Source of the DNA: Neobacillus rhizophilus
Lineage (GTDB): Bacteria; Bacillota; Bacilli; Bacillales; Cytobacillaceae
Assembly (NCBI RefSeq): GCF_018343535.1
Contig: NZ_JAGYPF010000006.1
Coordinates: forward strand, 124,001-188,000
DNA length: 64,000 nucleotides
Reading direction: 5' to 3'
Part shown: positions 51,107 to 60,171 of the stretch, piece by piece
Numbering within the stretch: position 1 is the first letter of the stretch
How the letters are laid out: each line of letters starts with the position of its first letter
Made by a program: the position numbers and the translations under genes
The notes under the pieces: generated by a model
What the model saw: only the letters and a program-made list of their open reading frames with translations
The model's database searches: none
Told to the model about the DNA's origin: nothing

Positions 51107-52573
51107 TCATTGAGTCAGTTTAATATACCCTACCTTTTCAACTAGATCCTGGCCTTGAGGCCCTTGCATCCAGTCGAGGAATGGCTGGATGTTTGGGTTT
51201 GGATTGTCCTTGAGTGTGATAGCATAAAGTGTTGCGGTGAATGGATATTTGCCGCTTGCGATGTTTTCTGAGCTTGGTTCTATCCCGTTTATTGCCAACA
51301 GTTTGATGTCCGGATTTTCTTTCATTCCGGTGGCAAAAAAGCGGAATGAGAATCCGACTGCATTTTGATAGTTCCGATAGTCGGCCACTTGTTCGATAAT
51401 CCCGCCCATTCCTTCAGGAACATCTTCCTTTAGCGGCTTCATAATTTTTGTTTCGCCCATTATTTTTTCCAAAAGGGTTTGGCTGCCGGAATTTTTCGGG
51501 CGCTGGAAAGCGATGATTTTCTCGGAGTCTCCTCCAAGCTTGGACCAGTTTTTGATCTCTCCCGAGTAGATTCCTTTAATTTCAGAAACCTTTAAACTAT
51601 CTACCTCATTTTTCGGATTGACGAAGAAGACAAACGCTTCCTTGCCGATCGGGGTCATCACCAGCTCTTTTCCAGCCTTCTTCGCCATTTCCCGCTGTTC
51701 TTTTGAAGGCTCTGCTCCAAAATATATATCCACTTCCCCTGATAGCAGCCGTTCATAGGCATATATCGTATTCATAAAACTGACGATTTCCTGGCCATTT
51801 CCCATTAACTGATGAATATTTTCGTATGTAGCGTTAGCAAAGGCAGAATAAACCGGAAAAGCCGCTTCTGCACCATCCAGCACGGGCATTTCCATTGGGT
51901 TCGTTATGATAAAAGTTGATTTTGTGTTAAGCTTCGGTAATTTGTTATTTGGATTTGTCACATCGTAAGGAGTTAAGTCCGTACTTGAATAGCCGCCAGC
52001 ATATTTAAAGCCGTAGGATGGCAAAACAGTTTGGCTGCGATACCAATGAACAGCTGAACCAGTTCCTATTGCAAAAAGGAAAACTGCCAATATGGATAAT
52101 AACTGCTTCCTCATGTTGAAAACGGAAGCGAATTGTACCTTCCGAGAAGCCGCTGCTATAACTACTCCAATAGCAAATGAAAGTTCATAAGCAAGAGGCG
52201 CCCATAAAAACAGCCTTCCTTCACCGCCAAACATAGCGACAAAGTAAATCGGCGCATAGGCGATATGAAAGATGCAATAGAATAACCATGAATCCGCTCC
52301 GTAAAATCCTCCGTTAATCAGCATAAAAACGGCCCATAAAACTGCAGTATAGGTAAGTGGGAGCGGGATTAGAGCTATATACCCTTTTAATTGACACGAA
52401 CTTAGCAGTTTCTTGCTAACAAAAAATCCTGCCAGACCACCGCCCGCAATCAGAACAGACAGCAGGGTTTCCATAAGCATTTCAAATTTCCCCATTAACG
52501 GAAGTGCTAAGAAAGAAATCACTAGTGGCACTACACCAAAATACAAAATGAAGAAAAGCAGTTTTTTCCCCAT
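51107..52573 (-). CDS. membrane protein fused to a PstS-like substrate-binding domain
   Basis: A 488-residue protein. Residues 1-190 hold about six helices (LLFFILYFGVVPLVISFLAL onward). A further helix (about 192-210) leads to an outer domain of about 270 residues of the PstS/PBP-like-2 type, with IYSGEIKNWSKLGG, FQRPKNSGSQT, NAVGFSFRF and KYPFTATLYAIT. Ordinary PstS proteins are lipoproteins; here the binding domain is anchored by its own membrane module. No pst transporter genes adjoin it. GGGGG lies 9 bases before the ATG. It may be a sensor or a tethered phosphate-binding protein; ligand unproven. Confidence 0.85.
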   Translation of the reverse strand: MGKKLLFFILYFGVVPLVISFLALPLMGKFEMLMETLLSVLIAGGGLAGFFVSKKLLSSCQLKGYIALIPLPLTYTAVLWAVFMLINGGFYGADSWLFYCIFHIAYAPIYFVAMFGGEGRLFLWAPLAYELSFAIGVVIAAASRKVQFASVFNMRKQLLSILAVFLFAIGTGSAVHWYRSQTVLPSYGFKYAGGYSSTDLTPYDVTNPNNKLPKLNTKSTFIITNPMEMPVLDGAEAAFPVYSAFANATYENIHQLMGNGQEIVSFMNTIYAYERLLSGEVDIYFGAEPSKEQREMAKKAGKELVMTPIGKEAFVFFVNPKNEVDSLKVSEIKGIYSGEIKNWSKLGGDSEKIIAFQRPKNSGSQTLLEKIMGETKIMKPLKEDVPEGMGGIIEQVADYRNYQNAVGFSFRFFATGMKENPDIKLLAINGIEPSSENIASGKYPFTATLYAITLKDNPNPNIQPFLDWMQGPQGQDLVEKVGYIKLTQ

Positions 52574-52671
52574 TTTCAGCCCCCCTTTATAAATAGAACT
52601 CTCAATATATTTTAGTGTAATTTTACACTCTGTTGATCCGTTTAGCAATATAGTTTTTCCTAAAATTAACA

Positions 52672-52708
52672 TTAAAACAGACTCCACCACTTACGGAAGA
52701 GTCTGTTC
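52672..52708 (-). terminator. terminator of the carbamoylase gene
   Basis: AACAGACTC / GAGTCTGTT stem with TTTTAATG following on the minus strand, 13 bases beyond the stop at 52721. Confidence 0.78.
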
Positions 52709-52720
52709 CTCATTCCTATT

Positions 52721-53953
52721 TTACTTTTTTAACAGCTTCAGAACCGTATCCAATACGACATTGACCCCTTTTTCACAGTCTTCCCAGGTAGTCAGTTCTT
52801 CCTCGCAATGGCTTTTCCCATTGATGCTTGGAACAAACAGCATGGCTGTTGGGACGTAGCTTGCAATAAACTGGGCATCATGCCCAGCGCCGCTGACCAT
52901 TCGTTTGCTAGAATACCCAAGTGATTGGGCGGATTGTTCTAAAGAAACGCACAGTTCAGGCGCAAACCAGACCGTGTCGCGCTCCCAAAGTTTTTTCACC
53001 TCAATTTCGCAGCCTTCGTTAAGGCCTTGATGCGGCAGACCTTGAACAAAATCCTTAAAAGTATTGACGATTTCCATGTCTTTATGGCGTGCTTCGAGCG
53101 TAAAGACAACTTTGTTCGGGATGACGGTATGAATGCTCGGATACACGTTTACCCTGCCGATGGTGAAAACTAGTTCGGAGTCCAATACGCTTAACCTTTT
53201 GCGGATTTCATTAATTAGGTTATTGGTGGCAAACAGGGCATCCTTGCGCATGGGCATTGGGGTTGTTCCGGCATGGTCCGATTCGCCGGTTACCTCTATT
53301 TCAAAGCAGGCCATGCCAACGACGCATTCGACGACACCAATTGTAAGGCCTTCTTTTTCGAGGATCGGGCCCTGTTCGATGTGCATTTCCAAAAAGGCTG
53401 TTGCTTCTTTGAGACGATTTTCTTCACTGCCTTCGTATCCAATTGCCTTAAGGGCCTCCTCAAAGGTTATACCCTCTGAATCTTTCTTTTGCAGCATGAC
53501 GGCTTTGTCAAATTTGCCGGCGAGCACACCAGAAGCCATCAGCGAAGGCTCGAATCTTGCTCCCTCTTCGTTTGTGAAGTTTACGATTGTAATCGGGTAT
53601 TTAGGTTGGATTTTATGATCGACGAGTGTCCGCACGACCTCCAGTCCCGTCAAGACACCCAAAACACCGTCAAACCGGCCGCCCTTTTTAACGGAGTCTA
53701 AATGGGAGCCAATCAGGATAGGAGGCTTATTTTCCGTTCCGGCCAGTGTCGCGTACATGCAGCCCATGTCGTCAACCTTGACTGTCATCCCTAAGTCCTC
53801 GCAGCATTTGCGGAAATAACCTCTTGCCCTACGGTCCTCTTCCGATAAAGAAAGACGGGTGACACCATTGTTTTCCGTTCGGCCAAACTGAGCAAAACGT
53901 TCCAATTCTTCTTTAAGTCTTTCTCCATTAATCAACAGCTTTTGTTTTTGCAT
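52721..53953 (-). CDS. M20 family N-carbamoyl-L-amino acid / allantoate-type amidohydrolase, second copy
   Basis: A 410-residue enzyme of the same branch as the one at 40114, but clearly diverged. Segments are IGSHLDSVKKGGRFDGVLGVL, FTNEEGARFEPSLMASG, LEMHIEQGPILEKEGL, GESDHAGTTPM and VSGAGHDAQF. The metal ligands (H, D, E-E, H) are all in place. AAGGGGAG lies 7 bases before the ATG. It is monocistronic with its own terminator. N-carbamoyl amino acids or allantoate-like ureides are likely substrates. Confidence 0.92.
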   Translation of the reverse strand: MQKQKLLINGERLKEELERFAQFGRTENNGVTRLSLSEEDRRARGYFRKCCEDLGMTVKVDDMGCMYATLAGTENKPPILIGSHLDSVKKGGRFDGVLGVLTGLEVVRTLVDHKIQPKYPITIVNFTNEEGARFEPSLMASGVLAGKFDKAVMLQKKDSEGITFEEALKAIGYEGSEENRLKEATAFLEMHIEQGPILEKEGLTIGVVECVVGMACFEIEVTGESDHAGTTPMPMRKDALFATNNLINEIRKRLSVLDSELVFTIGRVNVYPSIHTVIPNKVVFTLEARHKDMEIVNTFKDFVQGLPHQGLNEGCEIEVKKLWERDTVWFAPELCVSLEQSAQSLGYSSKRMVSGAGHDAQFIASYVPTAMLFVPSINGKSHCEEELTTWEDCEKGVNVVLDTVLKLLKK

Positions 53954-54105
53954 TTAAACACTCCCCTTATAGATTGATATCGTTTTTAAAAATCTCTTGG
54001 AGAAGAAATGCTTTTGTTTGAAAAATGCTCCTTAAACATTACAGGAATATTCAGTTATTTTAATTATAGTCCAGCTAAACAAGATTTCACTAGACAGTTT
54101 GATAA

Positions 54106-54140
54106 ATAAAAACGGATAACCAATTAAGGCTATCCGCTTT
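54106..54140 (-). terminator. terminator of the AAA ATPase gene
   Basis: AAAGCGGATAGCC / GGTTATCCGTTTT arms with one mismatch, and TTTATTTATC following on the minus strand. Confidence 0.85.
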
Positions 54141-54145
54141 AAAAA

Positions 54146-55438
54146 TTATTCTTCATGGAATCCGATAAATCCCACCGAAGCAGTCGAATCGCTGTCGTCC
54201 CACGATTGTTTTTTCTGTTTTTGCTGGATGGATTTTAAATCGGCACAGAGGCGGATGATGTCGACCTGCTGCTCGTAATGCCATTGAAGTGTAATGGAGA
54301 CGTACAGTTCGTTCAACTGTGCATAGGAAAATTCCTTCGATGCCTCGACGACCTCCCTTATTTCTGCCTCTGATAAGATTCGGTCAAGCTTTTTAGCCAT
54401 TAGATATTGATAGCGAAGCTCTTTTGTCGGCAGTTTGATTTCATAAGCGCGGTCAAACCGGCCGGAGCGGTTCATTAGTGCCGGGTCAATTTTTTCCGGA
54501 TAATTCGTCGTACCGATTAAAAAAACACCCTCTTTAGAGGTAGCTCCATCGAGCGTATTCAAGAATACCGAGCGGACTCCGGACGGCATTGAGTCAATAT
54601 CCTCAATCACCAGTACCATTGGCGCCAGCTTCAAAACAGAACCGAACACTTCTTTAATCGTATAGCTCGAGGTATATTCGGTAATCTGCCAATAAGCCAC
54701 CGGAGCATTGATGCTGCTGGCAATTGATTTTACTAGTGTTGTTTTGCCATTCCCAGGACTGCCATATAAAAGAATCCCCCGCTTGTACGGGATATCATAC
54801 GTCTTGAAAAACTCACCGCTATCTGAGAAGAATTCGTCAATCGACCGGAAGATTTCCTTTTTCAATGGTTCTTCAAGGAAAACGTCCTCTCTTCTTACCA
54901 AACTATTAATGCTTTCGATGTCCGTCTCTACACCATCTTCTGTATCCGTATAGACAGTCACGTAGTTTTTAATATAATCGCGCTTTCTTTTAAGAACATA
55001 TTGCAGAAAGGAAACCAAGCAAGCGTCATTTTCAGCAAAAATAAGATCGCGGTGGAGCTCGCCGTCGCTTTGAAAGGTTAGCACCCGGGATAAGGCAACC
55101 CGATAGGCTGGATAGTAGTAAAGACCATTCGCAATCCGCGGCTTGATGATAAACTCCAGGGCTTTGTCAGTATGGTTGGAGGAAATCGTCCGGGTCTCGC
55201 CTTCCTTGTAAATATAACTTAAAAGCCGTACCTCAGGTGATTCCACCTTCAAATCTTCCTCGAGAATTTCCCAAATTTCATTGGAGGTGTCTTCATCGGA
55301 ATACATGTTGAAGTCCACGCCCACTTCATCATGAAGATGCATTTGAATGGCGGAAATAATTTTTCCATAATCGTAATAGAAAGGTAATTCTGTGCGGTCC
55401 ATTTCCCCTGCATTAAAAAGTACTTTATTGTTTTTCAT
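54146..55438 (-). CDS. AAA family ATPase
   Basis: A 430-residue protein. The N-terminal ~190 residues have no motif I recognise. A classical AAA module follows: Walker A G226-SPGNGKTT-234, Walker B LVIEDID (276-282), sensor 1 IGTTN (309-313), and N-R-S-G-R-FDR at 323-330 with the arginine finger region. The design is like BCS1/DUF5925-type ATPases: one AAA domain that probably forms a hexamer to remodel a protein partner. GGAG lies 6 bases before the ATG. It stands alone; the partner is unknown. Confidence 0.85.
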   Translation of the reverse strand: MKNNKVLFNAGEMDRTELPFYYDYGKIISAIQMHLHDEVGVDFNMYSDEDTSNEIWEILEEDLKVESPEVRLLSYIYKEGETRTISSNHTDKALEFIIKPRIANGLYYYPAYRVALSRVLTFQSDGELHRDLIFAENDACLVSFLQYVLKRKRDYIKNYVTVYTDTEDGVETDIESINSLVRREDVFLEEPLKKEIFRSIDEFFSDSGEFFKTYDIPYKRGILLYGSPGNGKTTLVKSIASSINAPVAYWQITEYTSSYTIKEVFGSVLKLAPMVLVIEDIDSMPSGVRSVFLNTLDGATSKEGVFLIGTTNYPEKIDPALMNRSGRFDRAYEIKLPTKELRYQYLMAKKLDRILSEAEIREVVEASKEFSYAQLNELYVSITLQWHYEQQVDIIRLCADLKSIQQKQKKQSWDDSDSTASVGFIGFHEE

Positions 55439-55455
55439 CCGGTTCTCCTTTTTTC

Positions 55456-55570
55456 AGCTAATAAGAAAGTATAAACTTTCTGTCGAAAGCTTTATACTTT
55501 CTTAACGCATAAGTGCAACTACTCCTCTGTCTTCGCCCTAAGGGGCTCGCCAATCGGCGAGTTTTCTTTA
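55456..55570 (+). repeat. MITE-like composite hairpin element, copy 1
   Basis: AGCTAATAAGAAAGTATAAA opens a long hairpin: 13-bp arms 55463-55475 and 55491-55503, with an inner CTTTC/GAAAG. AAGTGCAACTAC follows, then a second hairpin CTCGCC-AATC-GGCGAG ending in TTTTCTTT. A shorter, inverted relative is at 58613-58695. It carries no gene. It sits between the divergent AAA and aminoacylase genes; the rest of that 340-base gap shows nothing clear. Confidence 0.75.
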
Positions 55571-55780
55571 AAAATATTACAATTACTATAGCTCTTAATT
55601 AGGTTATTAGTCTAGTGGATTTCTTTTCCGGTTTAGGTCCTTGGGAACTATCTATTAATTCCTGGACAACCGCGTCATGACAGTATTTTTTTCCATCCAG
55701 TATTTGATTCTTGTAATACAGTTGAATATATCTTAAAATTGATTGCATAAAAATACACATAGAATCGAAGGAGTTACATC

Positions 55781-56938
55781 ATGTTACCGACAAAAAATGT
55801 AGATTCAGAGTTAAAGGCTTGGGCCATCGAGCAGCGCCGACATTTTCATATGAATCCGGAGCTGTCCGGGCAGGAATACAATACCTCCGCATATGTAAAA
55901 GAAAAATTGGCGGAATTCGGCATCCCTTTGGATGACAGATTTTCAGGCCCTAGCGTGGTGGCTTTTTTTAAAGGAATAGAAGGCAACAAGACGATTGCCC
56001 TAAGAGCCGATATGGATGCCCTGCCACTCCAGGAGGAAGGGGACAAGCCTTATATTTCCAAGGTTCCTGGCGTCATGCACGGCTGCGGCCATGACGGCCA
56101 TACGGCGATTTTGCTGGCGGCGGCAAAATGGATGAGCAACAATCCTGATTTGGTAAAAAATAATATCCGCTTGATTTTTCAAAGCTCAGAGGAAGCCTCC
56201 CCAAGCGGCGCCCAAAAGCTTGTGAAAGAAGGAGTGCTGGACGGGATTGACGCGATTTATGGAATCCATCTGATTTCGCGCATGCCTATGGGCAAAGTTG
56301 GCTTTGCCACTGGCTATGCGATGGCTTCCTGTAATGATTTTGATATTAAAATTGAAGGTAAAGGCGGTCATGGCGGCTATCCGCATGATACGGTCGACCC
56401 GATTTATATTGCCAGCCACTTAATTCAGGCTTTCCAATCCGTTGTCAGCCGGAATTTGCATCCATTGCATGCAGGCGTTATTTCATTTGGTGGGATGCAG
56501 GCAGGAAATTCCTACAATGTCATTCCTCACGAGGTGACGTTGAAGGGGACAATCCGGGCGTTGACCTTTGAGGCAGCCGAGCTCATGCATGAGAAAACGG
56601 CCCAGTTGACAGAGTCCATCTGCGCAAGCTTTGGGGCTAAAGGACATTATCAATTTATCGAGGGAACCCCTCCGTTGTACAATCACCCGGAGGCATGTGA
56701 ATTTGCTCGCGGTGTCATTGAAAATACCTTCGGAGCAGATGCCTTCTTGCCAATAGATCCTGTATTAGGAGCCGAGGATTTCTCCTATTACCTAAAAGAA
56801 AAGGTCGGGGCCTTCATCAATGTCGGGATGCAAAGTGAAAAAAGCCAGTATCCGCACCACCACCCGAAATTCGATATTGACGAAGACGCCATCCCAACCG
56901 CTATCGAACTCATGATCCAACTGGCGCTGCAAGCATAA
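55781..56938 (+). CDS. M20 family amidohydrolase (N-acyl-amino acid hydrolase type), second copy
   Basis: A 385-residue M20D hydrolase. Segments are LRADMDALPLQEEG, HGCGHDGHTAILL, the catalytic QSSEEASPSGA (E-E), KGGHGGYPHDTVDP and GAEDFSYYL. It is related to, but distinct from, the enzyme at 38933. GGAG lies 8 bases before the ATG. It is the only plus-strand gene between 34.3 and 63.7 kb. It probably deacylates amino acids. Confidence 0.9.
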   Translation: MLPTKNVDSELKAWAIEQRRHFHMNPELSGQEYNTSAYVKEKLAEFGIPLDDRFSGPSVVAFFKGIEGNKTIALRADMDALPLQEEGDKPYISKVPGVMHGCGHDGHTAILLAAAKWMSNNPDLVKNNIRLIFQSSEEASPSGAQKLVKEGVLDGIDAIYGIHLISRMPMGKVGFATGYAMASCNDFDIKIEGKGGHGGYPHDTVDPIYIASHLIQAFQSVVSRNLHPLHAGVISFGGMQAGNSYNVIPHEVTLKGTIRALTFEAAELMHEKTAQLTESICASFGAKGHYQFIEGTPPLYNHPEACEFARGVIENTFGADAFLPIDPVLGAEDFSYYLKEKVGAFINVGMQSEKSQYPHHHPKFDIDEDAIPTAIELMIQLALQA

Positions 56939-56960
56939 ATTAGAGAGGTTTAATAAGGAA

Positions 56961-57007
56961 AAAAAAGAAGCCGAACCCCAACCGTAACATTTGGGGCTCG
57001 GCTTTTT
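56961..57007. terminator. strong bidirectional terminator
   Basis: AAGCCGAACCCCAA / TTGGGGCTCGGCTT arms with A- and T-runs outside, between the convergent aminoacylase and tcyP genes. Confidence 0.9.
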
Positions 57008-57013
57008 ATATTT

Positions 57014-57060
57014 GGTGTCCACCAGAGGCGGACAAATGTCCACGTGCGGTGCCTGACACC
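57014..57060. repeat. REP-like nested hairpin repeat
   Basis: GGTGTCCACC...GGTGCCTGACACC, with the inner GGACA-AA-TGTCC. It lies 5 bases behind the tcyP copy 2 stop. Same family as 34815 and 60172. Confidence 0.85.
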
Positions 57061-57065
57061 CGTGC

Positions 57066-58448
57066 TTATGCTTCCACGATGTCCGGCTGTTTGTAGGTGT
57101 CGTTATCGAATTCGCCTGTTGCTCTGCTGGTGAGGACTCCAGCTGTCATGGCACCGCTGACGTTTAGGGCGGTTCGGCCCATGTCGATAAGCGGCTCAAC
57201 GGAGATGAGCAGGCCGACGATGGCGATTGGCAGGTTCATCACGGATAGCACGATGAGGGCTGCGAAGGTCGCACCGCCGCCAACACCGGCAACACCAAAA
57301 GAACTAATTGCCACAACAAGAATAAGAGTCAGAATAAAGCTTAGACTCGTCGGATCGACCCCGGCAGCCGGTGCAACCATGACCGCCAGCATGGCTGGAT
57401 AAATCCCGGCACAGCCATTTTGCCCAATGGTCAGTCCGAAGGAGCCGGCAAAGTTTGCAATCCCTTCAGATACACCCAAATCCTTCGACTGGGTTTTAAT
57501 CGTCATCGGGAGCGTTCCCGCACTCGTTCGTGAAGTGAACGCAAAGGTTAACGTAGGCAGTGCTTTTTTCACATAGTTATATGGGCTTAATTTCGCAGCC
57601 ATTAAAAGCAACAGATGCACAATAAACATAATGATAAGGGCTACATAGGAGGCGACCACAAACGTCCCTAGTTTCATAATCGCATCGTAATCACTTGTTG
57701 CAGCCACCCTCGTGATAATCGCAAGAATCCCATATGGTGTCAGCCGGAGCACCAAGGTGACCACTCTCATAACGACTGAATAGATGGTATCAATAATTTT
57801 TGAAAAGAATTCCGCATGATCCGGTTCTTTTCGTTTTACCCCGAGATAGGCAATCCCGATAAAGGCGGCAAAGATGACCACCGCGATCGTTGAAGTTGCC
57901 CGGGCGCCTGTAAGGTCCTGAAACGGATTACTTGGGATGAAATCAACGATTTGCTGCGGCAGTGTCATATTTTCCACTGTCGGAACCCGTTCCTCCAATT
58001 GTGCAATACGAGCCTTCTCTGCATCGCCCTGGGTCAACTGAGCGCCGTCTAAATTAAATCCCAGGGCAGAGCCAATTCCGATGGCTGCCGCAATCGCCGT
58101 CGTCCCGAGCAGGATACCAATGACAAGGACACTGATTTTGCCAATGTTCTTGGATAATTTCAGCTTCGTAAACGCCCCGACAATCGAGACAAAGATCAAC
58201 GGCATTACTACCATTTGCAGTAGTTTGACATAACCGTTTCCGGCAATATTAAACCATTCAATGGAACGGGCCAGCACTTCAGATGTCGTACCGTAGATGG
58301 CATGAAGAATAATCCCAAAAATAATACCTAAACCAAGCGCCGTGAAAACACGCTTCGAAAATGATATATGCTTCTTTTGCATCTGGAACAACCCGAACAT
58401 AAGCAACAACAGGACAGCAATGTTTACAATGATTAGAATGGTATTCAT
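57066..58448 (-). CDS. tcyP: L-cystine symporter TcyP (DAACS family), copy 2
   Basis: A 460-residue protein of exactly the same length as the one at 12962, and extensively identical by eye. Both begin MN(N/T)ILIIVN and contain LLQMVVMPL and VGGGATFAALIVLS; this copy has TSRTSAGTLPM and ends DIVEA. Differences cluster in the outer loop around residues 130-160. AGGAGG precedes the ATG. It shares its promoter core with the other copy. It is a recent-looking paralogue, possibly tuned to another sulphur amino acid. Confidence 0.9.
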   Translation of the reverse strand: MNTILIIVNIAVLLLLMFGLFQMQKKHISFSKRVFTALGLGIIFGIILHAIYGTTSEVLARSIEWFNIAGNGYVKLLQMVVMPLIFVSIVGAFTKLKLSKNIGKISVLVIGILLGTTAIAAAIGIGSALGFNLDGAQLTQGDAEKARIAQLEERVPTVENMTLPQQIVDFIPSNPFQDLTGARATSTIAVVIFAAFIGIAYLGVKRKEPDHAEFFSKIIDTIYSVVMRVVTLVLRLTPYGILAIITRVAATSDYDAIMKLGTFVVASYVALIIMFIVHLLLLMAAKLSPYNYVKKALPTLTFAFTSRTSAGTLPMTIKTQSKDLGVSEGIANFAGSFGLTIGQNGCAGIYPAMLAVMVAPAAGVDPTSLSFILTLILVVAISSFGVAGVGGGATFAALIVLSVMNLPIAIVGLLISVEPLIDMGRTALNVSGAMTAGVLTSRATGEFDNDTYKQPDIVEA

Positions 58449-58478
58449 GTTAGTCCTCCCTATTTAAGTTTTTGGGAA

Positions 58479-58516
58479 ACTCTAAACAATACATTCCAAT
58501 GCGCCAAGTCGGAATT
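58479..58516 (-). promoter_or_regulatory. tcyP copy 2 promoter with conserved upstream element
   Basis: On the minus strand: TTGGCG (58507-58502), a 17-base spacer and TAGAGT (58484-58479), with AATTCCGACTTG across the -35 just as in copy 1. Both hexamers are weak, which suggests dependence on a regulator. Confidence 0.55.
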
Positions 58517-58612
58517 CCGATTTTACATCATCAAACGTTTGATATTAATAAATATGTATAGAAGAATGTTAAAATTCCATTACAAAAACAACTTAATGAA
58601 ATAAATTTTTTA

Positions 58613-58695
58613 AATGGAAACTCGCCGATTAGCGAGTTCGATAGGACGGTTCATGAGCCGTAGTTGAATTTATACTTTCCTATTAGCTAAAGAAA
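58613..58695 (-). repeat. MITE-like composite hairpin element, copy 2 (shortened, inverted)
   Basis: Read on the minus strand: AGCTAATAGGAAAGTATAAATTCAACTACGG..., then CTCGCTAATCGGCGAG-TTTCC. It has the same order of blocks as the 55456 element but lacks the right half of the first hairpin. Confidence 0.7.
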
Positions 58696-58725
58696 AAACT
58701 GACCTGCTTCCAAGCAAGTCAGTTA
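58692..58725 (-). terminator. terminator of the amino acid permease gene
   Basis: AACTGACTTGCTT / AAGCAGGTCAGTT arms (one mismatch), followed by TTTTTCTTT on the minus strand. Confidence 0.87.
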
Positions 58726-58739
58726 AATAACAATGTTTC

Positions 58740-60149
58740 TTAAAGTGGATTTATTTCGTTATTCGTTGTGCTGAGTTTCTCCAACTTCTTATTTCTAAAG
58801 TAATAGAACAAATAGCAAATTAATAAGAAGCCTAGTCCAATCAGGAGCCCGGTCAGCTGAGTTGGGTCAAAGGCCAAGAATATTAATATCGATACACAGA
58901 AGATGATACAAACGAGCGGAACTAGAGGATAGTAGCGGACCTTAAATTGCAGGTCTTCCAATTTTCCGCCTGCTTGCAAGAACTTGCGCCGGAACATAAG
59001 CTGGGACAGAGCGATCCCTATCCACGAGATGGTAACAGAAATACCGGCAATGGACATGAGCAGCACAAACACTGTATCTGCCGCCAACACGCTTGTAAGC
59101 AGCGACAATAACGAGAAAATCATCGTAAACACAAGGGCTGCGAACGGCACTTTCCGTTTGGATAATTTTCCGAAATACTTTGGTGCCATGCCGTCATGCG
59201 CCATCGCCCAAAGCAACCGGGTGGAAGCATAAATACAGGAGTTCCCCACCGAAAGAATTGCGGTTAAAATAACAAAGTTCATAATATCAGGAGCAAATGG
59301 GATTCCCGCCATATCCATCAGCGTAACGAACGGGCTTTCCAGCAGGCCAAGTTCCTTCGTTGGAAAAATAGCCGATAAGATAATAATAGAAGCGATATAA
59401 AAGACAATAATTCTAAAAAGGACATTTCGAATGGCACGAGGTATATTCTTCTGAGGTTCTTCACTTTCGCCGGCGGCAATGCCGATTAATTCTGAGCCTT
59501 GATAGGAAAAAATAACATTCATCATGGTGACAAAAATAATTGTCAGACCTGCTGGAAACAGCCCTTTGGGAGCGAGGTTTTCCATAAATGGTGCCGGTCT
59601 GTCTTCAAGTGGAATAATGCCAAAAATAGCTGCTGCCCCAATAATGATAAAGAAAATAACAGCTATAACCTTAATACCCGCAAACCAGTATTCGGCCTCA
59701 GCAAAGCCCCTTGTGGTCAAGGCATTAAGGACAAATAACAAGGCGATGAAAATGGCGCACCAAATCCACACTGAAACACCCGGAAACCACCGCTGCATCA
59801 GGATACCCGCAGCTGTAAATTCCACACCCGCAGTGGTAGCGGAACCAATGAAATACATCCAGCCTAACGAGAAACCGGCTGCTGGATTAATAAATTTGCT
59901 GGCGTATGTTTGAAAGGAACCTGTAACCGGCATATAGACCGCAAGCTCTCCCAGGCACACCATTACCAAATACAAAATAAGGCCGCCAAATAAATAACCT
60001 ATTAACGCCCCGCCTGCTCCTGCCTGGTTAATCGTGTAGCCCGCATTTAAGAATAACCCGGTGCCAATTACACCACCTAATGAAAGCATAAACAAATGAC
60101 GCCGTTTCATTGACCTGCTTAACTGGTTCTTTTGACCTTCTTGTTCCAT
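58740..60149 (-). CDS. APC family amino acid permease
   Basis: A permease of about 469 residues and 12 helices. It begins (after LSRSMKRRHLFMLSLGG) with the GVIGTGLFLNAGYTINQAGAGG substrate-binding segment of the AAT branch (RocE/AnsP/GabP group). SYQGSELIGIAAGESEEPQKNIPRAI follows in the sixth-helix region. The ATG at 60149 has GGGGTGGG 7 bases upstream. Its place between a TcyP carrier and a RocB-like hydrolase suggests a basic amino acid (arginine, ornithine or a methylated form) as substrate. Confidence 0.9.
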   Translation of the reverse strand: MEQEGQKNQLSRSMKRRHLFMLSLGGVIGTGLFLNAGYTINQAGAGGALIGYLFGGLILYLVMVCLGELAVYMPVTGSFQTYASKFINPAAGFSLGWMYFIGSATTAGVEFTAAGILMQRWFPGVSVWIWCAIFIALLFVLNALTTRGFAEAEYWFAGIKVIAVIFFIIIGAAAIFGIIPLEDRPAPFMENLAPKGLFPAGLTIIFVTMMNVIFSYQGSELIGIAAGESEEPQKNIPRAIRNVLFRIIVFYIASIIILSAIFPTKELGLLESPFVTLMDMAGIPFAPDIMNFVILTAILSVGNSCIYASTRLLWAMAHDGMAPKYFGKLSKRKVPFAALVFTMIFSLLSLLTSVLAADTVFVLLMSIAGISVTISWIGIALSQLMFRRKFLQAGGKLEDLQFKVRYYPLVPLVCIIFCVSILIFLAFDPTQLTGLLIGLGFLLICYLFYYFRNKKLEKLSTTNNEINPL

Positions 60150-60171
60150 CTTTACCCACCCCTTTTTTAGC

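Noticed and set aside
53133..53618. 161-codon plus-strand open frame opposite the second carbamoylase gene
   Set aside because: Same position and composition as the shadow frame over the 40114 enzyme; the minus strand carries the real motifs.
55439..55780. Riboswitch or T-box leader before the aminoacylase gene
   Set aside because: The strong hairpins belong to a repeat element also present at 58.6 kb, and no T-box GGTGGNACC or other aptamer core was found.
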